Below, piece by piece: positions 50,202 to 59,759 of a DNA stretch of 64,000 nucleotides. The notes beneath the pieces were generated by a model. That model did not search any database and was not told the DNA's origin. It saw nothing but the letters and a program-made list of their open reading frames with translations. Every line of letters begins with the position of its first letter. Within the stretch, counting starts at the first letter, position 1. The translations under genes were made by a program, and so were the position numbers. Origin of the DNA: Desulfomonile tiedjei DSM 6799 (GTDB lineage Bacteria > Desulfobacterota > Desulfomonilia > Desulfomonilales > Desulfomonilaceae); NCBI RefSeq assembly GCF_000266945.1, contig NC_018025.1, forward strand, positions 558,001 to 622,000, given 5' to 3'.

Positions 50202-50645
50202 TTAGCCTGCAAGGCCGCCGTCTATAGATTCGGACAGCGCCTTGTTCTTTTTTCTGCTCAGGCGTAGTCCCAGATAACAGATTCCCACAGCTATAGCCGG
50301 TACGATCATAAAATGGAGCATAAAGGAGAGTACGCCTTGACCGCTGAGTCCCACGAATCCCAGCATCAACAGGTACACGCATACGGCAATGCCGGCCGGC
50401 ACTTCCCATTGAATGTAGGAAGGGGCGAGCTTGCCAATGATCATTCCTGTAAAAAAATAACCGGTAAACGTGGTTGGAATCCCAAAATATGCCGGAACCT
50501 GTAGGCCCATATATCCGAGAAGAGCAGCAATAAGTAAAGTATCTACGAAGCCCAGAAAAAAACCGAGCACCACACTACCCCCTATCCATTGCAGCCGGCT
50601 CATCCGGCTTATTACGGGGGTGACCAATTCTTCTGTTAAGCTCAT
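50202..50645 (-). CDS. Four-helix membrane protein, unknown
   Basis: 147 residues with four hydrophobic segments (~residues 22-43, 52-73, 82-104, 108-128) and a basic C-terminal tail (LSRKKNKALSES). Contains glycine-rich helices (GGSVVLGFFLGFVDTLLIAALLGYMG). I recognise no family. The ribosome-binding site is weak (GGAAC directly before ATG). It stands between two other small minus-strand genes. Confidence 0.6.
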   Translation of the reverse strand: MSLTEELVTPVISRMSRLQWIGGSVVLGFFLGFVDTLLIAALLGYMGLQVPAYFGIPTTFTGYFFTGMIIGKLAPSYIQWEVPAGIAVCVYLLMLGFVGLSGQGVLSFMLHFMIVPAIAVGICYLGLRLSRKKNKALSESIDGGLAG

Positions 50646-50722
50646 GTTCCGTTATTTAACCATAGTTTCGGATGTTTGCGGGGTCAAAATAAGACCCTGA
50701 ATCGCTGAAATTCTTCTCGATC

Positions 50723-50935
50723 TCATTGCGTCAGCGCATTGGCATCGATTCTGTAACGATGTTTCCGGGAAGGATATCCGCTCGGATCGCTCCAAGCAAG
50801 ACTAACGTAATCCTCCTCGAATCCCACGATCACATAATCGCCATCAGGCAGAGTACACGAGGAGAATCGATCCTTTCCAAAGAGACTGTACTCAGCTTTT
50901 ATCCCGTCTAAATGAACAACGTCTCCGATCTGCAT
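50723..50935 (-). CDS. Small hypothetical protein
   Basis: 70 residues starting MQIGDVVHLDGIKAEYSLFGK. AAGGAGG lies five bases before ATG 50935 and decides this start over the longer frame to 51022. The protein looks like a small beta barrel: GDVVHLDG, DGDYVIVGFEEDYVSLAW, then a basic C-terminus. Cytoplasmic; family unknown. Confidence 0.6.
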   Translation of the reverse strand: MQIGDVVHLDGIKAEYSLFGKDRFSSCTLPDGDYVIVGFEEDYVSLAWSDPSGYPSRKHRYRIDANALTQ

Positions 50936-51109
50936 GACATCCTCCTTACCGTCAACCAGAGCATTCATAAGAAATGGAACCGATTTTTTGAAATTCCGAT
51001 TGTTCTTAGATGAACGGGGCACCGTTCACCGCAGAATTTCCTTGACTCAAGTGTTGTTTATAAGGAATAAAGAAAAGTTTGTCTAGAAATATTCTTCCCC
51101 GCGAATTCT

Positions 51110-52213
51110 TCATACGCGGTAGCCGTACTGTTCGTAAATTTCTGACCAATTGGCTCGAACCTTGTCTCGCACTGCGTCACTTATCTGAAATTTGTTCTTC
51201 CGATAGTCTCGTATTGATTCAAGATAGGCCGTAATCCTCGGTGTCAATTTTTCAAAATCGGGAAGCTGCAATTTGTCGTACATGGTTCCAAGGGTTTCCA
51301 ACGGAGCAGCCTCGAGATCCTCGTAGGTCAGCTCATGGAGTTGCCCCGCAGGAATTTTGTCGCGGTCCCTGAAATAGAGAGCAAACAGCTCCTTGTACCA
51401 AGACAGGATCAAATCGTCCACGAGTTCGGGCGAAGGCACCTGAAGATGGGCATGGGCGAGAGAATCCCTCCACAACTTGTGGGTTGACAGGTACACCATG
51501 CAGGGATCTCTCATAATGTGGACGAACTGTGCCTTGGGAAAAAGCTCCAGAAGTGTCGCCACTCGTCCGAGATGCGGAGGAGATTTCAGGGTGATTCTCC
51601 CTCCCTCCGAGAGAGTCAATTTTTTGATAAACAGGATCAGCGACGCCTTCCATCGTTCAAGATTCCTGGAGGTTAGCCGTCTGCAGTCCAATTCCGTGAA
51701 TCCTCTGTCTCCTGTTACGGGAAAGAGAATTCTCATGTACGGGGATACGGTTGAATCCGCTGCAAGAGCGAATTCATCTTCATGAGGCGTACTCGAAGAG
51801 AAAGCCATGTTATCCATGGGGCGTTTCTTCGGAGCAATGAGGTCGAAGATGGGACTGCCTGCCTGTGAGAAAATGAAGTGACCGGGAAAAGACGCCTGAT
51901 ACGCAGTAGGACAGGTGAGATTCTCATCAAGGCTCAGGAGATTGTGCAGATGCGTCGTACCGCTTCGCCAGTGACCGATGACGAATAAAGGAGGCTCCTG
52001 AATTTCAAGAGATTCGATTTCTCGTGAATTAAAGAATTCTTCGCACGTCGCATACATGGAGTTCAAAACACCCAAAACCGCGAGATGTGCGAGCCTTCCG
52101 AGACAGGGCGTATCGACCCGAAATCCGTTCCGCGCCAATACTCGCAACAACGTTGGCAACGTCATGCCCGGAATAATTTGAGGGCGTTTTCTCATGCGCT
52201 CCAACAGACCCAT
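51110..52213 (-). CDS. Sulfotransferase-family protein
   Basis: 367 residues. The PAPS 5'-phosphosulfate loop is PPLFVIGHWRSGTTHLHNLL (residues ~75-94). The 3'-phosphate motif is FVHIMRDPCMVYLSTHKLW, with Arg and a downstream Ser. The C-terminus has HELTYEDLEAAPLETLGTMYDKLQLP, typical of the Sulfotransfer_3/Stf0-like group. It transfers sulfuryl from PAPS to an unknown hydroxyl or amine, perhaps a lipid or glycan. GGAGAG precedes the ATG. A sulfate reducer mainly uses APS, so a PAPS-dependent enzyme would need APS kinase, not seen here. Confidence 0.85.
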   Translation of the reverse strand: MGLLERMRKRPQIIPGMTLPTLLRVLARNGFRVDTPCLGRLAHLAVLGVLNSMYATCEEFFNSREIESLEIQEPPLFVIGHWRSGTTHLHNLLSLDENLTCPTAYQASFPGHFIFSQAGSPIFDLIAPKKRPMDNMAFSSSTPHEDEFALAADSTVSPYMRILFPVTGDRGFTELDCRRLTSRNLERWKASLILFIKKLTLSEGGRITLKSPPHLGRVATLLELFPKAQFVHIMRDPCMVYLSTHKLWRDSLAHAHLQVPSPELVDDLILSWYKELFALYFRDRDKIPAGQLHELTYEDLEAAPLETLGTMYDKLQLPDFEKLTPRITAYLESIRDYRKNKFQISDAVRDKVRANWSEIYEQYGYRV

Positions 52214-52325
52214 CTAGTGCTCTCCACAATTCCGACCGCAAAAAAATTTCCAGCCGGGACATTCTTGCAGGAACGGGCACCAAAGCTGGCAATCCGTGTA
52301 GCCATCTTGAACCCAAGGACCTTGC

Positions 52326-52495
52326 AATAAGTTTCGGATAATGTCACAAATTTCATCGAACGAAAAGTGCCGGCAGACAGGCACGCATGTTGATACCGAT
52401 TCGCTTTTATGAGCCTAATTCGGCTCGCACGGAGGCCGGTCGCCACCAGCTTTTGGTAGGGGCCGGCCGTGACTCCGGACCGATTATAACTTATT
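52326..52495. repeat. Degenerate family A-like repeat, copy A6
   Basis: Starts AATAAGTTTCGGATAATGTCACAAATTTC and ends GGACCGATTATAACTTATT, so AATAAGTT is inverted at both ends. The core has GTGCCGGCAGACAGGCAC and GCACGGAGGCCGG, then GGTAGGGGCCGGC. It is more diverged than the other copies. Confidence 0.5.
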
Positions 52496-52551
52496 AGCGA
52501 AATGGTGTGATGTGCAGCTTGAGCCGGAAAAACAGATTACCTGGAGGCATG

Positions 52552-53064
52552 ATGGTTTTCAAAGGCCGGACATGGAAGTTTGGTGACGACGTGAACACGG
52601 ATGAGATTATTCCGGCGCGATATTTGAGTCTTTCGCATCCGACAGAACTGGCCGAACACGTGATGGAGGATGCTGACCCGGAATTCCCTTCCAAAGTGAA
52701 GCCGGGGGATATCATTGTAGCGGGGAAGAATTTCGGATGCGGTTCATCGAGAGAACACGCGCCGGTTGCCATAAAGGGAGCAAAGGTGTCTTGTGTCATA
52801 GCAAAGAGTTTTGCGCGGATTTTCTTCCGGAATGCGTTCAACACCGGATTGTTGATCTTTGAGGCTCCTGGAGCTGCGGACGCCATTCAGGAAGGGCATG
52901 AGGTTGAAGTGGACCCGGATCAGGGGATAATTCGCAACCTCAGCACGGGCGAAGTATTCAAGGTTGCAGCTATTCCGCCTTTTATGAAAGAGCTCCTCGA
53001 TGACGGTGGACTCATTGCTCATATCAAGAAAAGAACTGATGTGACAGAAAACGCATCCGAATAA
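52552..53064 (+). CDS. leuD: Aconitase-family small subunit (LeuD-like)
   Basis: 170 residues. Swivel-domain markers: FGDDVNTDEIIPARYLS, GDIIVAGKNFGCGSSREHAPVAIKGA (substrate loop) and SFARIFFRNAFNTGLLIFE. This short ~165-residue form is the archaeal/LeuD2 type used in isopropylmalate or related hydro-lyases. ATG 52552 has GGAGG four bases upstream; ATG 52549 and an earlier frame start are less likely. No large subunit (LeuC) is adjacent, so the catalytic partner is encoded elsewhere, and homoaconitase or citraconate-type substrates cannot be excluded. Confidence 0.87.
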   Translation: MVFKGRTWKFGDDVNTDEIIPARYLSLSHPTELAEHVMEDADPEFPSKVKPGDIIVAGKNFGCGSSREHAPVAIKGAKVSCVIAKSFARIFFRNAFNTGLLIFEAPGAADAIQEGHEVEVDPDQGIIRNLSTGEVFKVAAIPPFMKELLDDGGLIAHIKKRTDVTENASE

Positions 53065-53194
53065 ACTTTGCTCGAAGAAAGCTGCACGTTAGAATTGGTT
53101 GAAGGGCATAGGTACACATAGGTTTTCACCTGAAGCATGCATCGGATACAGTGTACCTATGTATAAAGCGGGTAAATTCCGGAGGATATAACAA

Positions 53195-54676
53195 GTGCAT
53201 GTCTTAATGGTAACACCTGAGGCTACGCCGTTTGCCCAGACCGGGGGGTTGGGCGAAGTCATGTCCGCTCTGCCGGCTGAACTGATCAGTCTGGGGGCGG
53301 ATGTAGAAGTTTTCATGCCCAAATACCGCAATATCACTCCTGAAAAGTTCCCCAACCTCAAGAAAACCGATTTCACGGTGGAAATCTCCCTGAATGCAAA
53401 ACCAGTAAAGGGACGCATTTGGGAACTCATCGACGAACGCAAGACGCGGTATTTGTTTCTCGAATGTGACGAGTTCTTCGATAGAGATTATCTATACGGG
53501 ACTCCGGATGGCGATTACGAAGATAATGCAGAGCGCTTTGTATTTCTTACCCGAGCGGCATTGGAGATGGCACTGCTGAGACGCAAGCATTTCGACATTT
53601 ACCATGTGCACGATTGGCAAGCTGCTTTGACGCCTGTTTATCTTCGGACTCTGTACGCAGGAGAAAAGCTTTTCGAAGACAGCGCAGCAATCATGACCAT
53701 ACACAATCTGGGGTACCAGGGGATCTTCTGGCATCTGGATATGCCTCTGGTTGGTGTAGGCTGGGAATTCTTCACTCCCAAGCACATGGAATTTTATGGG
53801 AAACTGAATTTCCTCAAGAGCGGTATAGTATTTTCTGATGAAGTGAACACCGTCTCACCAGGGTATCGCAACGAAATACTAACTCCTGAATTTGGATTCG
53901 GCCTGGAAGGCGTACTTCAGGAGAAGGGAGCTCGACTCTCGGGCATTCTCAATGGTGTTGATTATTCCATCTGGAATCCGGAAACGGACCAGTTCATTGC
54001 AGCTCGGTACGGGGCTGACGACCTCTCCGGTAAAGCCCTCTGCAAGGCGGATCTTCAGAACATTGCAGGATTGCCCGAGTTGCCGGATGTGCCGGTAATC
54101 AGCATGGTTACCAGGCTATCGAGCCAAAAGGGAGTGGACATTCTTGCCGCAGCATTACCGACCCTGATTGAGAGAGATCTGCAATTCGTGCTCCTCGGCT
54201 CGGGAGATGCACGCTATCAGCAATCGTTTCAAGAGTTTGCACGAGATTACCCCGACAAGATCGCCGCTTTTCTCGCGTATGATTACAGGTTGTCTCACAA
54301 GATTTTTGCAGGATCGGACATCCTCCTTGTGCCATCTCGCTATGAGCCCTGCGGTCTCAACCAACTGTACGGCTTAAAATATGGCACCGTGCCTATAGTT
54401 AGAGTCACAGGAGGGCTCACTGATACGGTGGAACAGTTCAATCCGGAAATGGACACAGGTACGGGGTTCAGGTTTGTTCCCCCTGACTCGGATGCTCTCA
54501 TCGACGCCATTTCCAAAGCTGTCAACGTGTACACGGATATGCCGGACGCATGGACAAAGCTCATGCGCCGCGGCATGGCCCGCGATTTTTCCTGGAAACG
54601 CTCCGCGCATGAGTATCTCAAATTGTATGAACGTGCCAGGACCGCGAGAATGGACTATCTCAACCAATTTGCTTAG
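53195..54676 (+). CDS. glgA: Glycogen synthase, ADP-glucose type
   Basis: 493 residues, GT5. N-terminal donor loop FAQTGGLGEVMSALP, where Gln 15 replaces the Lys of the usual KTGGL. Then ECDEFFDRDYLYG, HVHDWQAALTPVYLR, TIHNLGYQGIFW and the C-domain motif PSRYEPCGLNQLYGLKYGTVPIVRVTGGLTDTV, all typical. Elongates alpha-1,4-glucan from ADP-glucose. Start is GTG 53195, with GGAGG nine bases upstream; a later ATG would remove the first strand. No other glg gene lies nearby. Confidence 0.93.
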   Translation: MHVLMVTPEATPFAQTGGLGEVMSALPAELISLGADVEVFMPKYRNITPEKFPNLKKTDFTVEISLNAKPVKGRIWELIDERKTRYLFLECDEFFDRDYLYGTPDGDYEDNAERFVFLTRAALEMALLRRKHFDIYHVHDWQAALTPVYLRTLYAGEKLFEDSAAIMTIHNLGYQGIFWHLDMPLVGVGWEFFTPKHMEFYGKLNFLKSGIVFSDEVNTVSPGYRNEILTPEFGFGLEGVLQEKGARLSGILNGVDYSIWNPETDQFIAARYGADDLSGKALCKADLQNIAGLPELPDVPVISMVTRLSSQKGVDILAAALPTLIERDLQFVLLGSGDARYQQSFQEFARDYPDKIAAFLAYDYRLSHKIFAGSDILLVPSRYEPCGLNQLYGLKYGTVPIVRVTGGLTDTVEQFNPEMDTGTGFRFVPPDSDALIDAISKAVNVYTDMPDAWTKLMRRGMARDFSWKRSAHEYLKLYERARTARMDYLNQFA

Positions 54677-54785
54677 CAATCTGAGCGATAACATCAGGAC
54701 CCATACCAAAGAAGTAAGTTGAAACAATCGAGCTTCGAGGATGCTTTTTCCTACATTCAAAGCATCCTACATGCGTGATACGGAC

Positions 54786-54921
54786 TTGCAATCAAGATAG
54801 TTCTTGCTGAGGGAAGCACGGACCTGCAGGGCAGGTCCGTGGCACCCAAAACCGCTGTCGGTATCGGTACGGGGGTGCCACTGACGAGCACAGGTCAGTG
54901 TAGTTCGCATCTTGAATGCAA
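54786..54921. repeat. Family B palindromic repeat (MITE-like), copy B3
   Basis: 136 bp in reverse orientation relative to B1 and B2. Ends TTGCAATCAAGATAGTTCTT (left) and, other strand, TTGCATTCAAGATGCGAACT (right): 12 of the first 13 bases match. Core hairpin CACGGACCTGCAGGGCAGGTCCGTG. The rest of the gap, 54922-55045, shows no feature. Confidence 0.78.
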
Positions 54922-55045
54922 AATGGTATGAGCCAATATGTGTGGCACTGACGACAATATTGTGCTTTGACTCTGACTGCCGCGAAGGAGCTTAGCGGAC
55001 GGAAAAGCCTGTGGAGCTATATCGCTTGGATCCGACTGCGCAGGG

Positions 55046-55777
55046 ATGGAGAAAATTGTGACAGAGCCCGATACCACAGTGCTGTATTCCGTGCAATCCG
55101 TGAGTAAAGTTTACAAAATGGGGGAAGTGGATGTATGGGCTCTCCGGGAGGCGTCCTTGGAGGTGCTGGATAGTGAATTTCTGATCATTGTGGGTCCCAG
55201 CGGATCGGGCAAGAGTACGTTGCTGAACCTCATTGGTGGTATGGATCGCCCGACGTCCGGAAGGCTCCTGTACCTGGGACGAGATCTGTCACAGGCGACT
55301 GATGCCGAGCTGACCGAGTTTCGGAGAGATGAGGTGGGGTTCGTGTTTCAGTTCTACAATCTGGTGCCGACATTGACCGCCCTGGAGAATGTCCAGGTTT
55401 CCGTGGAACTGTCAGCGGATCCAATGGACGCGGCCGAAGCGCTGCGTATGGTGAATCTCGCAGATAAGGCGGACAATTTTCCGTCCCAACTGAGTGGTGG
55501 CGAGCAGCAGCGTGTTGCCATCGCGAGAGCTTTGGCAGGCAACCCTCGATTGCTCCTGTGCGACGAACCCACGGGGGCGCTTGACCTGGAAACGAGCAGA
55601 CAGGTGCTCGGTTTACTCGCCGGTCTCAGGCGGGATTTTAAAAAGACCGTCATTCTGATAACCCATAACGGTGCCGTAGCGGGTATAGGCCAAAGAGTAG
55701 CGATCATCCGGGATGGTACCATCGATTCCATTCGAGTCAACGAAAGGCCGGTTCCGGCTGAAGAGGTTCGGTGGTGA
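55046..55777 (+). CDS. ABC transporter ATPase, LolD/MacB type
   Basis: 243 residues. Walker A GPSGSGKSTLL (residues 50-60), Q-loop in FVFQFYNLVPTLTALENV, signature LSGGEQQRVAIARAL (~149-163), Walker B LLCDEPTGALD and switch His in LITHNG. The FQFYNL...PTLTALENV pattern marks the LolD/MacB/FtsE branch that works with FtsX-like permeases. ATG 55046 is listed; GTG 55058 has a better-placed GGAG. The stop overlaps the start of the permease gene, so the two are coupled. Confidence 0.93.
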   Translation: MEKIVTEPDTTVLYSVQSVSKVYKMGEVDVWALREASLEVLDSEFLIIVGPSGSGKSTLLNLIGGMDRPTSGRLLYLGRDLSQATDAELTEFRRDEVGFVFQFYNLVPTLTALENVQVSVELSADPMDAAEALRMVNLADKADNFPSQLSGGEQQRVAIARALAGNPRLLLCDEPTGALDLETSRQVLGLLAGLRRDFKKTVILITHNGAVAGIGQRVAIIRDGTIDSIRVNERPVPAEEVRW

Positions 55778-58155
55778 GCCGAGTTCTTACACGAAAACTC
55801 CTGAGGGACCTTTGGCAGCGCAGGAGGTCCCTGATAGCCCTCATAGCGATTGTCACCGTTGGCGTGGGCGTGTACGTAACCCTGGCGTCGGTGCACCTGG
55901 ATCTTGATGGAGCGAGAATCCGCTATTACGACCGCTATCGCTTGTCCGATTTCACGGTGGATGTCAAGCGTGCTCCGGAATGGACCATAGAAGTCGTACG
56001 TACACTGCCCAACGTCAAAGAGGCTCGAGGCAGAGTGTACTTGCAGGTGCTGCTGGATCTGAAATCTGCACAGCGGCCGATCCCGGGCGTGGCGCTGTCG
56101 ATGCCCGGACACAGGGCGGACGTAATTGACGGAATTATGATGCGCTCCGGAGCGTGGTTCTCTTCGGACAATTCGGCAGAGGCCATCCTCGAGCATCAAT
56201 TTGCCGAAGCAAACCACATCGGCCCCGGCGATCGGATAAAGGTGACATTGCTGGATAAACAGCACAATCTCCTGGTGGTGGGCACTGCTATGTCGCCGGA
56301 GTTTGTCTACTTGATTCCTCCAGGCGGAGGCCTGTCACCCGACCCTGCGGGTTACGGAGTTATGTTCCTGCCTCAGAGATTCCTTCAAGACGCCGCGGAC
56401 CTGAGCGGCGCGTACAATCAGGTGGTGGGACTGGCGGCAGATAATTCCCGTAACGCTCTGGAAGATACACTAAAAGTTATCAAGAGTGAGCTCGATGAAT
56501 ACGGAGTCACCAACACAACTCCAATCCAGGATCAGCCCTCGGCAAGCATTATCAGGGATGAGCTGCAAAACCTTAAAACCACCGCTGCCATATATCCCAC
56601 CATATTTCTCGGATTTGCAGCATTAATACTGAACATTTTAGTCTCCCGGATGGTGATTCAACAAAGGGTTGTGGTAGGCACTCTGAGAGCTCTGGGGTTT
56701 TCCGCCGGAGCTGTCACCAGACATTTCCTGGGCTACGGTCTGATAATCGGGATACTGGGCGGGATCGGTGGATTGGTGTTTGGCTGGTGGCTCCAGAACG
56801 CTATGCTCGGGATGTATCGGCAGTTCTTTGCCATGCCCGGGATCGTCGGTCGTTTCCATTGGCACATCCATTTGCAGGGATTGGCCATAGCCGTTGTCTT
56901 TGCCTTGTTGGGAGCTTGGAGAGGAAGTCGCAGGGCAGCCGGACTTGAGCCCGCTGAAGCCATGCGTCCTCCGCCCCCTGAAAAGGGAGGCCGGATTCTG
57001 CTCGAAAGGATATCGGTTCTCTGGGGCCCTCTTTCATTCCACTGGAAGATGATCTTGAGAGCTGTGTTTCGGAACCCGTTTCGCAGCTCGGTATCTATTC
57101 TCGCTGCCGCAGTCGCAACCGCGATCATGCTAACCTCCTTCAGCACGTACGATTCCACGTACTTCTTGATGAACTACCATTTCAAGAAGCTTTCTCACTA
57201 CGATCTCATCATATCGCTACGCGATCCGAAGGGGATGTCAGCGCGATCCGAGGCTCAGAATTTACCTGGAGTCTCCTTTGCCGAGCCGCAACTGGATGTC
57301 TTATGCGATCTGAAGAACGGTCCGTACGAGAAGCGTACTGCCGTGACGGGATTGCCGCCGAAGCATATGCTTTTCACGCCGCTGGATCGGTCGGGCAGGG
57401 ATCTGGTCGTTCCGGATGAAGGGATAATCCTTACAGAAAAATTGGCCGAGATTCTCCATGTCCACGTTGGGGACAAGATTCGGCTGCGACCGCTCATTGC
57501 ACGGCGGACCGAGGTTGAGGCTCCTGTGATGGGCGTCGTACATACGTTTCTCGGACTCTCGGCTTACTGCAATCTCCATTATCTGAGCGGGCTTCTCGGC
57601 GAGTACCAGGTGACCGGCTCGTTCCTCGTCAAAGAGTACCCCGGAGCGCCGGAGAGGCCTTTGATGAAGCAGATCGGGATCCGACCAGCAGTCACGAGCG
57701 TGACCGAGCGGCTTAGGGCGCTCCACCAGATGGAGGCGACCATGGCCCAGTTCATTGGCGCCATGTTCGGCATCACGGTCCTATTCGCGGGTGTCATAGC
57801 GTTCGGAAGCCTGCTAAACACTGCTCTGGTTTCGCTGAGCGAACGTGAGCGCGAGGTAGGCACGCTCCGGGTGCTCGGCTACACGTCTGCGCAGGTCGCG
57901 AAAATCTTCGCTTGGGAAAGCATCCTTCTCAATGCGGTGGGAACGATCTTGGGGCTGGGCCTTGGAGTGGGACTGGCTCATCTGATCTCGCTGGCGTTTG
58001 ACACCGAGCTTTATCGTTTTCCCGCTGTCATCCTTCCGTCCAAGGTGTTGATCTCAGTTGCGGCCATGGCCCTGTTCGTCGCAGTGGGCCAACTCATCGT
58101 GTACCGAATGATCCGAAGCCTCCCCTGGCTGGATGTGCTCAAAGTGAAGGAGTGA
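55771..58155 (+). CDS. FtsX-like (MacB/LolE superfamily) ABC permease
   Basis: 794 residues. A duplicated layout: TM1 near residue 20-42 (SLIALIAIVTVGVGVYVTLAS), a periplasmic domain, then three helices (~270-390, including the FtsX core LNILVSRMVIQQRVVVGTLRALGFS). The second half repeats this: TM near 440, periplasmic domain, LLNTALVSLSEREREVGTLRVLGYTSAQVAKIF and final helices to VLKVKE. Start GTG (55771 or 55774) overlaps the ATPase stop. With the ATPase and the downstream lipoprotein adaptor it forms an exporter or mechanotransmission complex; substrate unknown. Such trios handle lipoproteins, lipids, peptides or drugs. Confidence 0.9.
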   Translation: MVSRVLTRKLLRDLWQRRRSLIALIAIVTVGVGVYVTLASVHLDLDGARIRYYDRYRLSDFTVDVKRAPEWTIEVVRTLPNVKEARGRVYLQVLLDLKSAQRPIPGVALSMPGHRADVIDGIMMRSGAWFSSDNSAEAILEHQFAEANHIGPGDRIKVTLLDKQHNLLVVGTAMSPEFVYLIPPGGGLSPDPAGYGVMFLPQRFLQDAADLSGAYNQVVGLAADNSRNALEDTLKVIKSELDEYGVTNTTPIQDQPSASIIRDELQNLKTTAAIYPTIFLGFAALILNILVSRMVIQQRVVVGTLRALGFSAGAVTRHFLGYGLIIGILGGIGGLVFGWWLQNAMLGMYRQFFAMPGIVGRFHWHIHLQGLAIAVVFALLGAWRGSRRAAGLEPAEAMRPPPPEKGGRILLERISVLWGPLSFHWKMILRAVFRNPFRSSVSILAAAVATAIMLTSFSTYDSTYFLMNYHFKKLSHYDLIISLRDPKGMSARSEAQNLPGVSFAEPQLDVLCDLKNGPYEKRTAVTGLPPKHMLFTPLDRSGRDLVVPDEGIILTEKLAEILHVHVGDKIRLRPLIARRTEVEAPVMGVVHTFLGLSAYCNLHYLSGLLGEYQVTGSFLVKEYPGAPERPLMKQIGIRPAVTSVTERLRALHQMEATMAQFIGAMFGITVLFAGVIAFGSLLNTALVSLSEREREVGTLRVLGYTSAQVAKIFAWESILLNAVGTILGLGLGVGLAHLISLAFDTELYRFPAVILPSKVLISVAAMALFVAVGQLIVYRMIRSLPWLDVLKVKE

Positions 58156-58158
58156 GGC

Positions 58159-59502
58159 ATGTCGTTTTGGCTCACATTATCGTTCAAGTCGTATCGCACG
58201 CGACTCATGTGCATTCCGTTGTTGTTGGCATTTCTGATTACGGGCTGCGCCTCACAACCTGTTGTTACTGTCTCGGCTCATCGCGGCAAGATTCAGGAAA
58301 CGTTCACCGAGCCGGCTCGCACCAGGTTGTCAAGAACGTATCCCATCAGCACCCCTGTGGAAGGCCGCGTCATGAGAATCGCTCTGGAGCCTAAGGACAA
58401 GGTTGAACGAGGACAATTGCTGGTGCAGTACGACCTGGTACCTTTCGAGGAAGCGGTAAAAGAGGCTCGAGCGAGGGTTTTGGAGCTCAAGGCGAATCTT
58501 GTGGTGCATGACGACAACAGATTAGAGAATACTGCACTGGTGGAAGCCAAATCTGCTATTCAAGCGGCGGAAGAAGCACTCAAAGCGTCTCAGGCTCAGG
58601 TGGCTGCGGAGAAAGCACGCTGGGAGCGAGCGGACAAGGAGCTCAAGCGCATGACCCAACTGCTAGCTCAACAGGCTATCCCGCAGACAAAAATGGACGA
58701 CGTGAGCCTTGCGGCCGAAACAGCGCTGATCGAGCTCAAGCAGCAAGAATTCTATCTCGCTGCCATGAAAGCCATTGTTTTCGCTGTCCACCTAGGGCCT
58801 TTGTACGTGACCCGATACCTTGAGAGAAAGGAGCTCGAGCGATCGGCAATCGAGCATCAATTGGCTCAGGCAGCGGCACGCCTTGCCCTGGCAGAGCATA
58901 ATTTCAAGCTGACGAACGTGCGCTCACCGGTCACTGGGCTTGTGTTGGAGAAGCACGAAGAGGGGGACAGCACTCTGCAGGCAGGGAAGCAGTTGCTCCT
59001 GCTGGGTGATCTCAAGGACCTGGAAGTCGTGGCGGATGTGCTCACTCAAGATGCTCTCAGGCTTTCTGCAGGCACTCAGGTTCAGCTCCAGCCCGCCATA
59101 GCCGCTGCTTCGATCCCCGGCAAGGTAAAGCGTATAGACCCTTCCGGATTCACCAAACTGTCTTCCCTGGGAGTGGAGCAGCAGCGTGTCAATGTCATAG
59201 TCTCATTTGCCGGCGATCATCAGGACCTCGGCGTGGGATACCGGGTGCAGGCACGATTCATAACGGGCTCCAAACCTGACGCGCTGATCGTTTCTCGATT
59301 CAGTGTAATGCAGGAGCCGGATGGCTCATACTATGTCCTTAAGGTTGAGGACGGCCGGCTGCAAAAGCAGAAAGTCCAGCTCGGGCTGCGCAATGACCTG
59401 GAGCTGGAGATCGTCAGCGGTCTCACGGAGAAAGATGTTATCGTGGCCCGTCCCGATACGACCATGGAAGTAGGCTCGAAGGTGAGCAGCCGAGAACGAT
59501 AG
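58159..59502 (+). CDS. HlyD/MFP-type periplasmic adaptor lipoprotein
   Basis: 447 residues. Lipoprotein signal with lipobox LITGC (modified Cys ~32). Lipoyl/barrel-sandwich halves surround a long alpha-helical hairpin (~95-260: RARVLELKANLVVHDDNRLENTALVEAKSAIQAAEEALKASQAQ...). Beta-barrel domain VRSPVTGLVLEKHEEGDSTLQAGKQLLLLGDLKDLEVVADV and membrane-proximal C-terminal domain. It links the inner-membrane exporter to an outer-membrane channel. The gene starts three bases after the permease stop with GGAG/GAGG upstream. No TolC gene is adjacent. Confidence 0.9.
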   Translation: MSFWLTLSFKSYRTRLMCIPLLLAFLITGCASQPVVTVSAHRGKIQETFTEPARTRLSRTYPISTPVEGRVMRIALEPKDKVERGQLLVQYDLVPFEEAVKEARARVLELKANLVVHDDNRLENTALVEAKSAIQAAEEALKASQAQVAAEKARWERADKELKRMTQLLAQQAIPQTKMDDVSLAAETALIELKQQEFYLAAMKAIVFAVHLGPLYVTRYLERKELERSAIEHQLAQAAARLALAEHNFKLTNVRSPVTGLVLEKHEEGDSTLQAGKQLLLLGDLKDLEVVADVLTQDALRLSAGTQVQLQPAIAAASIPGKVKRIDPSGFTKLSSLGVEQQRVNVIVSFAGDHQDLGVGYRVQARFITGSKPDALIVSRFSVMQEPDGSYYVLKVEDGRLQKQKVQLGLRNDLELEIVSGLTEKDVIVARPDTTMEVGSKVSSRER

Positions 59503-59554
59503 AATGTCGGTGCGGAGGCCGTCAACACCGACAGTCCTATCCTGAACTCGTACA

Positions 59555-59735
59555 TTATAGCAGATGACAAAATTCCTGACCTTTTGAACACATTGTGCCT
59601 TAAATGAATGGTAGGGGCCGGCGTCCCTGCCGGCCCGAACTGGTTGATTTGTACTTGAAAAATGTGCCGGTACGGAGGCACGGCACCTACCAATTGCTGA
59701 GAAGTGCTTTTCGCAATTGGACACTGTTTCATACA
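59555..59735. repeat. Family A palindromic repeat (MITE-like), copy A4
   Basis: Left end TTATAGCAGATGACAAAATTCC. Core GGGGCCGGCGTCCCTGCCGGCCC and GTGCCGGTACGGAGGCACGGCAC, with the same spacer (GAACTGGTTGATTTGT) as A1. The right terminus is eroded, so the end is approximate. It touches the 3' side of recD2. Confidence 0.75.
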
Positions 59736-59759
59736 CTTGCTCTAATTCTGGCATTACCC

